DNA from: Karstenula rhodostoma CBS 690.94
Lineage: Eukaryota; Ascomycota; Dothideomycetes; Pleosporales; Didymosphaeriaceae
Direction: 5' to 3'
DNA: 64,000 nt
Assembly: GCA_010093485.1 (NCBI GenBank)
Contig: MU001497.1
Coordinates: 1,613,031-1,677,030 of the forward strand
The notes beneath the pieces were generated by a model. That model searched no databases, was not told the DNA's origin, and worked only from the letters and a program-made list of their open reading frames with translations. Positions 55,229-64,000 of this stretch are shown piece after piece (the first letter of the stretch is position 1; each line of letters begins with the position of its first letter). A program made the position numbers and the translations under genes.

Positions 55229-57325
55229 ATGGAGAGGAAACCCAGCATGGCCAGCGCTTTCAGCTCCAGGTCGGGCAATATCCCAGTCGCGTTCAACCCC
55301 AGTGCGAACCACAGTCCTGTGCCAGCTCTGAGTAGTCTGCCGAGGGCAAGCCCAGCGCAGGACAGGCTGATTGTGGGTGTCGACTTCGGGACGACATATA
55401 GTGGTGCGTTGAATACTGCGCTTGTTCACTGAAATTGAAGACGGAATTGACCCAGCAACAGGCGTGGCTGCCGTATACAGCGCAAGTCCAGAAGAAATCG
55501 ATATCGTCAAGTCCTGGCCCGGTGGAAATGGTAGACATTCCACACCTCGTTTTCGCAGTCCCAAGCTCATGCAGTCTCCCCACAGGAATCACGTCTGACA
55601 AGGTTCCCACTGAAATCGCATACATTACGCCCTCCGACCCCTCGAAATCGAACGTGAAATGGGGTTTCCAGTTCAAGCCCGAAGAGACGCGTCTACGCTG
55701 CATAAAGCTCTTCCTCGACCGGAACCACAAGCTCCCGCACTTCGTCTCGCCGCTCGACACCGCCGCACAGTTGCGCAAATATGAAAAGACGGTCGCGGAG
55801 GCTGTGTCCGACTATTTGGCGCAGATCTACAAGCACACCATGGAGACGTTAACAAGAAGATATGGAGAGACCTTCATGTCGATGACGAAGGTGCAGTTCG
55901 TGCTTACAGTTCCAGCTGTGTGGTCAGATAGTGCGAAAGACGCGACGTTGAAGGCAGCGGAGAAGGCGGGCATGGGGAGCGGGAAGGACCTCAAGTTGAT
56001 CAGCGAGCCTGAAGCAGCAGCCGTATACACGCTGAAAGCCATCCAACCCAACAACTTGAAGCTTGGAGATAACTTTATTGTTTGCGATGCTGGAGGCGGA
56101 ACCGTCGATCTGATCGCGTACAAGATCACGCAGCTCAACCCGCTCCGCGTCGAGGAATCCGCCGTGGGCACAGGCGGCTTATGCGGCTCCGCCTTCCTCA
56201 ACTACCGCTTCGAAGACCACGTTAAGAGCCGCATAGGCATAGAGCGCTACACGATGATGCGTGAGAAGAAGGCAAAAACATGGAACATGGGACTCAAGTA
56301 CTTCGAAGAATTTGTAAAGCGCAACTTCAACGAGGACGAGCACGCTGAAGTCAACGTGCCGTTCCCCGGCCTCCCCGACGACGAAGAGGCAGGACTAGAC
56401 TCCGGATTCCTCGTCATGAGCGCCGAGCAGGTGAAGGAGATCTTCGACCCGGTGGTCTCGGAGGTTATTTCGCTGGTGGAAGGCCAGGTGCATACGATAC
56501 GGGCGAAAGGGGGGCTGGTGTGCGGGATTGTGCTTGTCGGGGGGTTTGGCCAGTCGAACTATCTATATGGGAGGATGAAGCAGCATTTTAATAGTGCGCC
56601 GCCGCCGCCGTATACGGAGAGGCCGACGCATGCGGTTGCGTTGAGCACGGTGCCGTCGGTGGAGATTTTCCATCCGATACATGCTTGGACGGCTGTGAGT
56701 TGTACAACAATCCAAGCGTACATTCAGCCTGTTTGCTAATAGATTTTAGGTGGTGAGGGGCGCCGTGCTGAGAGGATTGGAGGGCTCTATGGTTGTTAGT
56801 CGGCGGAGTCGGTGGCATTACGGGACGAGCTACGCGACTGTATTCGATGAAGCGAAACACCCGATTGAAGATCGATACTGGTCGCCGCTATGGGAGCGAT
56901 GGATGGTATCCGATCGCATGCAATGGCACATCGCAAAGGTATGTCCCCTTCCCTTCCCTTCCTCCACCACCGAAGTCACTAATTCCCCTCAGGGTGCCCA
57001 AGTCTCCGAATCCAAACCAATCTCCTTCCACTACACGCGCAACTTCCGGCCAGGGCAATCCCTCGTCGTCGAGGACGATCTCATCGCATGCGACGCGGAC
57101 ACGGCGCCAGACTCCTTCCGCAAGGGCCTCATCAATGTGTGCGCGCTGACGACGGATCTGAATACCGTGCCGAAGAGCCTGTTTACGAGGCTGACGACGA
57201 CGAAGGGGGTGGAGTTTGATAACCTGGATTTTACGCTCGATATGCGGATTGAGAGTGCGGGCCTGGTGTTTGAGCTCATGGTGGATGGGGTGAGGTATGG
57301 AGGGGTTAGTGCGAAGTTTCACTGA
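55229..57325 (+). CDS. Hsp70-like actin-fold ATPase (HSPA12-type, non-canonical)
   Basis: Five exons, 55229-55403, 55462-55530, 55586-56694, 56750-56938 and 56993-57325, with introns of 54-58 nt, encode 624 aa. A disordered Ser/Pro/Asn N-tail of ~45 residues precedes phosphate-1 motif LIVGVDFGTTYSG. Then come VLTVPAVWSDSAKDATLKAAEKAG, LISEPEAAAVY, the phosphate-2 motif VCDAGGGTVDL and the adenosine motif GIVLVGGFGQSNYL. The family's substrate-binding domain is missing. Instead the end is a short beta-type region (KPISFHYTRNFRPGQSL, LDFTLDMRIESAGLVFELMV), as in the divergent HSPA12-like fungal proteins that are expanded in filamentous species. Function is unknown; a chaperone or sensor role is inference. 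The chain has no ER or mitochondrial signal. Confidence 0.88.
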
Positions 57326-57860
57326 GGCTCTACCTTTTGGTTGGAGATAGCGCTGGCGGAGTCCTGGCTCGTTGCGCAATGGATCTTCTGAGAAGTTGGG
57401 GGTGAAGGTAGATATCCTGTTGACACGAACCACGAGGTGAAGTCCCGTAAAGTAGTAGACAAATATGAACTGACGCCCAAAAGTAACACAAAAGAAGCGT
57501 TGTAAGTAGGTAGACGAAGTTAGGTGACATGTTGATATACACAGGGCGGCGAGAGCGCACGATACACACTTTGGAAGTTCTGATCGACTCTCATAGATGG
57601 GACTCTACGGCGCGATATATCCGGCATGTGCTGGACGACTTATACCCAAACTCCGTTGAGATGGAAGATCGCTATTTCCACAATACTAAAACTTCATCGC
57701 CCAATGTATCTCTACATCACTTGGATGTTGTGTTGTAGCGTGTCCGGGTAGCCTTCCGCTTTGGGCGTCGACCGACGTCAGTCCTGGGGACGCGCTCGCT
57801 CCCAAACATCAATCAACACGCGCCGTCGACGCGGTAGTTCAACAACCCCACCACCCTGCC
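57326..57860. other. Intergenic region
   Basis: About 535 bp between two plus-strand genes; it presumably contains the CENP-Q promoter. No other feature was seen. Confidence 0.5.
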
Positions 57861-59193
57861 ATGGTAAGCGCCAACAGTTGACTAAAGTGAACGCGACTGA
57901 CTCAATCGCAGGCGCCTACGCGTTCGGGCACTGGCAAACCCGCGAAACCGCGAGGCCGACCTCCGAGTTCCAGCAACGACAAGGTTACGAAACGTCGAGG
58001 CCGGCCGCCGGGCAGTCGCAACTCACTCCCTACGAGCCAACGAGGCCCCAAGCCCAACGCTGCAAAGACAGCTTCCGGTCAGAAAGGCAAGGCAGCCGCC
58101 CAAGAGGCAGCCCAACAGTCTGGTGGCAAGAGAAAGAGAGCTGTAGGCGAGGAGCATAATGGCGATCGTTCAGCTGGAGGGAGGAAACGAGGACGGCCAG
58201 CGCGGGTGAGCAATGCGGGCGCGGAAGAGGAGGAAGCGGACGAGCTTTCATTCACTCAGGCGGAAGTCGTTCCCACGGCGGTGCGAAGGCGCCAACAGGG
58301 ACCAAAGGAGCAGCCAAGCTCAGCGAAGAAACGTGGACGACCCTCACGAAACCGCGAAGAAGAGCCGCTCGACCGGGACGCAGACGAAGCATCTGCGCAG
58401 CAAAGTAAAGCGCAAAACTATGCGCAGCTCGCACCGCGCACCAGGAGGATTGCGCGCGAAGTGATAGAGACCTGGCCGCATGTCTCACCACAAGTATTGG
58501 ATCAGATTCTCGAAACATTGCGCGACGCAAAGAAGGACATTGTCAATACACAGCGGGACGAGCAAAGGGCTATTGCTGCAGACGAAACGTTGGGTTCTAT
58601 CATACGAATGCTTGCACGCCAGCTGTCGGGTTCACGGATTCCTCCCCAAGCCAAAGATATACACTTCAACATCGACAAACTCACTGAGCGCTACGCGCAG
58701 CTCTTCCGAGAGTTGACCACAGCGCGCCATTCAAACCAGCTGCTTACGGAGCAGGTGAAGGTGGCTCAGCACTTGCTCAAAAAAGATGAAGAAAGCTTGG
58801 AGCAGCTGAGGAAGAACGCACGCGATTGGAAGACAACGTGGAAGCGACAGGAGAAACAGGGCCGGGTGAGATATTGAGTCTATCCACGAGGCTAGTTATG
58901 CAACTAACGTGCTTTAGATGCATCCGTTGTTAAAAGACCTGGAAAGTGAGGTCATGGACGATGGACCTGACGATATTGGCTGGAAGCAGTGCAAGGCAGT
59001 GGATGTTTCGATGGTCGATACCCCTGATTCCGACCTCGTACCGCAGCTGGAGCAACTCCGGAGGAGCCTAGAGTCGATGCAGGGTAATCACGAGCAAGTG
59101 GGCGGCATCGACGTTGGCATGAGGAATGCGCAGGTGGCGCTGGACGACGTGCTTTTCAAACACGCCAGCGCAGAGCAGTATGCAGCGCTATGA
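57861..59193 (+). CDS. FTA7: Inner kinetochore protein CENP-Q/Fta7 with four AT-hooks
   Basis: Three coding parts: 57861-57863 (the ATG alone), 57912-58865 and 58918-59193, with introns of 48 and 52 nt, giving 410 aa. The CENP-Q core begins near residue 174 with QLAPRTRRIAREVIETWPHVSP, then long helices (ILETLRDAKKDIVNTQRDEQRA; LTERYAQLFRELTTARHSNQLLTEQVKVAQHLLKK). Fungal CENP-Q/Fta7 belongs to the COMA/CCAN complex that links centromeric chromatin to outer kinetochore. The N-terminal ~150 residues are basic and carry four R-G-R-P AT-hook cores near residues 14, 29, 93 and 141, which imply minor-groove binding to AT-rich DNA. Family assignment rests on the core pattern from memory. Confidence 0.78.
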
Positions 59194-59976
59194 AGTATTG
59201 GCATGCAGGTTCGGTTCGGCGTTCAGGGGAGGGTTTTCCTGTCCTAGAAGGTCTGCATGGCTTGGCGTACGGGATTTGATGCATGGAGTAACTGTCTTCA
59301 ACGTTGATGTCAAGCTTCTGGGAACACAAAGGCGCTTTTTCAATATTCTAGACCAGGGCTGCCACTGGATTCCAGATGTGGGGATAGGCACGATGATGAC
59401 AGAATGGCCGGGGGCTCCGGCGGACAGAGCGGTGCGCAGATGGGGACAAAGTCGTGAGCGAATGCCCTGGCAGTCTGCCGAATATAGAATTCAGCGATCC
59501 AGCAGCGTGGTTCTCGGAGCCATGCATGCGCTAGACCCGCCTTGGACACGTTCTCGATCAGCTCGAAGGCGGGCCCCCGCGTTTACGGCCAAAGCTGCCA
59601 GAGAAGATGAGTTCTTGCAAAACCGTGCGATGCCTAGCTCACCGTTCCCCTCTAGCAGACGTCAGAGGAGGCAAGACGTGCCTACGTAGGGTGGCGCGAC
59701 GCTCATACAAAGACTGGTGCGGACCGGTGGAGACCTCGGCTAGCGCCCGGTGAGGCGCAACATCTCCAGCCTCAGAACTCGCGTGCCGATGAAACATCGC
59801 TCCACCCTCCAGCATTCGTCGCCACAGAACATCCTGTGCCACCGGTCAACGTGCTGAGGCTACCGCCCTGCTTGACTTGCTTTTCTCGGTGCGCCCGCGC
59901 GAGCGCAACCTCTGTAGAAGCCGTGCGCGGCCCAGACCATCACCCAGCGCTGAAAACACGTGCAGCGCTATCGTTG
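59194..59976. other. Intergenic region upstream of AcuK/ERT1
   Basis: About 780 bp with no supported gene. The plus-strand frame of AcuK stays open from 59836, but without a better ATG. Confidence 0.5.
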
Positions 59977-61935
59977 ATGACCGACGAGACACAGAGCTCC
60001 AATGGCTCCGCTGCGGCCAGCGCGACAGCATCCAGAAGCACGGACCATGGCAACAATACCGACAGATCAATGGCAGCCAAGAGTGCCTCGCCATCCAAAG
60101 ACAGGGGCACATCTGCACCCGGCTCCGACATCCCGACGAAAACTCCAAAGAAGCGTAGAAAGGTCAATCATGGTAAGGCCGCCATGCCGTGCGCCCTTGA
60201 TAGTATCAATGACTTTGCTGACCCTGAACCTTGACTCTAGCGTGCATATACTGCAGACGTTCGGTGAGCCGCAGGCCCTCCCGATTTCCGATACATCTTG
60301 TTTTGCAGCGTCCAAGACATTTGACAGAGTCTGCTAACCCCTAGTCATCAGCATATGACCTGTGACCTTGTAAGTGCACCCGCTGCCCTGGTTCCTGCTT
60401 CTGTACTAACCACCTCGACTGAACAGGAACGACCATGCACGCGGTGTATCAAAAGAAATATTGGACACCTCTGCCACGATGAGCCACGCGAAGGGGTCAA
60501 GAAGTCCAAAACAGACCCGGAGAGCTCCAATGGCGACAATTCCAGCTCCAAGCACGAGGCAACGCCAGCCGACGGCGCTGTGAATCCCATGGACCACCAG
60601 ATTGCTGCTCCAGATGCAGGCCTGACCCTGGCACCGCCTCCTCCATCTCCTCCTGTGCCTCCTCCTGACAGAGGTGCCAACGCAGCGGCGATCGCCCAGC
60701 CTGCGCCCGTATCTGCGCCACAGCTGCCAGCTCTGACCTCTCAGAGCCCGTCTCGTAAGTTACACATTCGCTCAGCGCTCAGCAGGCTCAATACTGAACT
60801 GACTGTCAAGTTCTCAACTACAATGACTGGAACGCACCGTCCAACAATAGCTTCCAAGACATGCATCAGTTACATCCCTCATATATGTTTGGCACGTCCG
60901 AGATCAGTAACGAGTTCAATCTACTTAACGATTTCCTCAACAGCAACCTCATGGAGGACGGCAATATGTATGGAGGTGGCGATTTCCACCAATTGTTTTC
61001 TGATGCGTCTTTAATGAACCCTATGGGTACCCTCACCAACAACACGCCTTACAATCCAAGTGCGTCCAGTAGCTCGCAACTGCTGCCGCCACCCGCTCAG
61101 ACTGCCACCGGCAGCTCGATGCAAAGACCATCGAGCGCCTTCCCGCTGGAGAAAGCGCGAGAGAAGTACTACATGACAGCAGCCGATCCTGCCGGTACGG
61201 ACAGCCCTGAAGAGCGTATGAATAAGCTACTCAAGGCGAAGATGGATGCTGGTCTGCTTAAGCCGTTCAACTATGTAAAAGGCTACGCACGGCTTAACCA
61301 GTACATGGAGCAGAATTTGCAGTCGATATCACGTGTGCGCATACTGCGACAACTCGACAGGTTCAGGCCAAAGTTCCGCGAGCGCGTGCAGTCCTCAACC
61401 GATGTGGACCTTGTGCGCATCGAAATCTGGTTCGATAGAAGTTTGATGGAGTACGACCGCGTCTTCGCCAGTATGGCCATTCCGGCGTGCTGCTGGCGGA
61501 GAACGGGAGAAATCTATCGCGGGAATAAGGAGATGGCGAACCTAATACACGTTCCCATGTCCAGGTTAAGAGATGTGAGTAGCAACCTAGCCTTCAGTTT
61601 AGCTATGCTAAGACAAATGACAGGGCAATATCGCTCTTCATGAAATACTTGCCGAACCCTCCTTGGTGTCATACTGGGAGAAGTTTGGTGCAATAGCGTT
61701 CGACAACAATCAGAAGGCTATTCTGACGAGCTGCTCGCTCAAGAATCCGGACCCGAATTCGAAAGACCCTGAGATACGGTGTTGCTTCTCCTTCACGGTA
61801 AAGCGCGATACCCTGAACATGTGAGTGGTATTGATTTTTTTTTACATGGACCACAATTGACACTCATACAGTCCATCATTAATTGTAGGCAACTTCCTGC
61901 CTATGCTCGAACCAAACGCGCCTCCGAGTACTTGA
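59977..61935 (+). CDS. acuK: Zn2Cys6 regulator of gluconeogenesis, AcuK/ERT1 type
   Basis: Seven exons: 59977-60172, 60241-60263, 60352-60369, 60427-60754, 60811-61574, 61624-61820 and 61872-61935; 529 aa. Splicing the 23- and 18-nt exons rebuilds KKRRKVNHACIYCRRSHM then TCDLERPCTRCIKRNIGHLC, the Zn2Cys6 domain with Cys at about 67, 70, 77, 83, 86 and 95. A Pro/Gln-rich linker follows. Conserved blocks follow: HPSYMFGTSEISNEFNLLNDFL, SPEERMNKLLKAKMDAGLLKPFNY and LRQLDRFRPKFRERVQS. The PAS-like region has YDRVFASMAIPACCWRRTGEIY, VSYWEKFGAIAFDNNQKAIL and IPSLIVGNFLP. AcuK/Ert1 activates PEP carboxykinase and fructose-1,6-bisphosphatase genes on non-sugar carbon sources. Confidence 0.93.
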
Positions 61936-62492
61936 TTTCTCTTACTAATTGTACGATTGTACGAGTCCTACACACATGGGCGGCATATCTAGTTTCGCAT
62001 CGAGCAATTGCGCACAGGACGGTTAATCGTAATGCTATTTCTTCCACATAACAAGCCATACCTCATGCCCCATGGTTGCATAGTCGGCGCGTGGGACGAC
62101 GGGGTCATTCTGTCCCGCACTATGATGATGCATACAAGTACTCTTCGAATTGGGTTAGGCTCAGGGTCTCTACATAGGCTGTATCTGTTGTTTCCTTTCT
62201 CGCCAACATGCACATGCAGGGCATCGGGTTATGGGGCGGATGGAGTTCCAAGGATTCATACTGCATTGCGAGGGGTAACGCGGAAATTAGGCATGCTTTT
62301 CTTTACTGCAACGTTTGATTCTTCTTGCTTTTACGATAGCTGTTCACGCGATCTACTACAAACTTATTTCACTTGGTTGTTCGTGACTGCCTCGATCGAG
62401 CGAGACCGATGAGGAAGTCGCGACAACCGCCACTCGATCCTCGTCACTCTTTCCCACTCTATTCTCTTCCCATTCATCTTCGCAACCCTCAG
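61936..62492. other. Intergenic region
   Basis: About 560 bp between two plus-strand genes, relatively T-rich. No gene or repeat was recognised. Confidence 0.5.
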
Positions 62493-64000
62493 ATGGCACC
62501 GTCTCACCCAACAGCACGATCCGAACGCGAAAAGAAAGTCAAGTCGGTTTGCGGTTCGCAATCCCCTTGTGCACCTTCCTCCGGAGTCATCTTAACACCT
62601 GACAGCTTTCGCATCGACTCTGGCAGACCGGCTTGAAATTTCGCGCGATAGAACGCTTGCGGAGGACCTCCAATCTCAAATCCGCAGCCTACCGCTTCCA
62701 GCGACCTCCGCCGTTATTGCGAAACAAGACGAACTTGAGAACCTTGGAACCGAGCTCTGGAACACGTCCACTCGCTTGCGGCGTGACTTGCCACACACGA
62801 ACGCCAGGATTACAGAGGATGCCTCCAGGAAGAATCATGAAGCAGGGCTCCTGCGCGTTTTCTCGTTCTTGCTCCTGGACTCGGCGGGCAGCCAGGCGGT
62901 CAAGGGCCGGGAACGCAAGAACTGCATTCGGCTGATGAAAGTTGCGCTCAAAGCTGCGAAGTGGTGCGTTGAGAACAAGGAGGTTGACAATGCGACGAGA
63001 GTGCTTGAGCGCGCTGCTGAGTATCAGGAGATACTGGGCCAAGAGGGCGAGATTGAGAGGGGTGAGGCTGAGCTGGGAGAGCGGCTGCGCGTTGAGTATT
63101 ATGCTCTACGAACGGCCCTGGTAAGCCCTTGCCTTTCTTTGTGAGCTCACACTTACTTTGCGTAGGCGTGGAGATCAGATCGACTGGATACTGCAGAGCA
63201 TATGTTTATGAAGTGCAAACAACTTTCACGCTTTCTCACAGCGTCGCTAGCAGAGAGCGTCGCTGACCTGCTCTACGAGATGTGCAAGGACCTTCTCAGC
63301 AAGAACGACTACGAAGCTACGACACGATGGTTGGAGAGAGCTTATGACATTATCGGAGAGCAGAGCCTCGAGATGCTCAGCGCTGAAGCGGGAGAACTAA
63401 AGCTGAGCATCATGCAGAGTATAGGTATGTGAAGGCATATGTAACTGATCGATGTATCTCACGAGAAGGCAGTCCAAGCATACATGAAACTCAAGACCCC
63501 CGAGGCTCGCACGAAAGCATGGCATATGCTCCAGCTACTTGAAGCAGTGGGTATAGATTGACATTTCGTAGCCACGATGCTAAAGGTTTCAAAGGATCAT
63601 GAGGACAAGATGTCTATATGTCTGCTCCGCCTTGAATTATTATACTCGGAGACCAAAGTTGATCCCGAACAGGTCTATTTAGGTAAGGAAATATGGGCTC
63701 TGGTAGTTGCAAACTTGTTAGAACTTCGCTAACGTCATAAGTCGTACATCGTCTGATGCACTTCGTGGTGCTCAATGATAGAAACTTCAAGACGTACGTT
63801 GAGCGTGTCACAGGGCAGACATGGTCAATAACACGATTTCAGAATCATGCACCACGTCCACAAGCTGAAGGACCAGAGGTGAGGGTAATGCACGATCTAG
63901 CCTTCACTCGCTGATCACACAGTGCCGCTACCGCTTGCAAGATCGTCGACGAATTGATTAGCACCCGGCTGTTCCGAGAGGAGAAAGAGGCTTGGATCGA
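62493..64000 (+). CDS. SPO22: Meiotic TPR protein SPO22/ZIP4, 3'-truncated by window edge
   Basis: At least eight exons run off the window end. Clear ones are 62606-63120, 63166-63424, 63473-63546, 63595-63682, 63742-63793, 63843-63878 and 63923-64000, all phase-consistent. The first exon, 62493-62553, rests on a weak GTTCGC donor chosen by phase. Zip4/Spo22 helps form crossovers and synaptonemal complex in meiosis. The reading shows the SPO22 pattern: LADRLEISRDRTLAEDLQSQI, NCIRLMKVALKAAKWCVEN, ALAWRSDRLDTAEHMFMKCKQL, ESVADLLYEMCKDLLSKNDYEATTRWLERAYDII and AWHMLQLLEADHEDKMSICLLRLELL. The last block requires the 48-nt intron at 63547-63594 rather than a shorter alternative. Confidence 0.85.

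Noticed and set aside
1..64000. Transposons, CRISPR arrays, prophage or biosynthetic core enzymes (PKS, NRPS, terpene synthase)
   Set aside because: None seen. There are no transposase or reverse transcriptase motifs, no terminal repeats and no multi-domain synthase signatures in the visible reading frames.

Overview
This window is nuclear DNA from a filamentous ascomycete (Pezizomycotina). The Dothideomycetes seem likely, but that placement is inference. Genes are densely packed on both strands and mostly interrupted by short GT-AG introns of about 45-95 nt. The gene families are typically fungal: PRM1, VPS39, GON7, YPD1, an AcuK/ERT1 zinc-cluster regulator, CENP-Q/Fta7, a cutinase and a LysM protein. 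I saw no operons, CRISPR array, phage or insertion sequence. Exon structures were worked out by hand from splice signals, reading phase and family continuity. Every complete multi-exon model listed sums to a whole number of codons.

Layout. 0-5 kb: the 3' part of a glycosylated membrane protein, then a five-exon sugar-porter MFS transporter. 6-13.4 kb: PUS4, then on the minus strand a secreted DUF1996 protein, a coiled-coil protein, a LysM protein and a cutinase, so three secreted products lie close together. 13.4-15.5 kb is gene-poor with a possible relic. 15.5-23 kb: a BTB protein, GON7 (KEOPS), VAM6/VPS39 and a conserved unknown protein. 23-26.3 kb is gene-free and leads to PRM1 (26.3-28.6 kb). 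30.5-40.3 kb: two poorly known proteins, a head-to-head pair of phosphomannose isomerase and a Mnn10/Mnn11-type mannosyltransferase, then the mitochondrial GTPase GEP3. 40.7-47.3 kb: mitochondrial aspartate aminotransferase, the phosphorelay protein YPD1 and an AKAP7-like 2H phosphoesterase. 49-57 kb: a secreted unknown, a RING-CH membrane E3 ligase, a coiled-coil protein and an Hsp70-like ATPase. 57.8-64 kb: CENP-Q with four AT-hooks, AcuK/ERT1 and the 5' part of SPO22/ZIP4, which runs off the edge.

Functional themes. Mannose supply (isomerase) and mannose use (mannosyltransferase) are divergent neighbours. GEP3 and mitochondrial aspartate aminotransferase share a 374-bp intergenic region. 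The LysM, cutinase and DUF1996 genes suggest contact with plant surfaces or plant debris. The most unusual structural feature is a predicted 3-nt internal exon in the aspartate aminotransferase gene. I found no clearly novel multi-gene system. The strongest leads are gene-structure oddities and several conserved proteins of unknown function.
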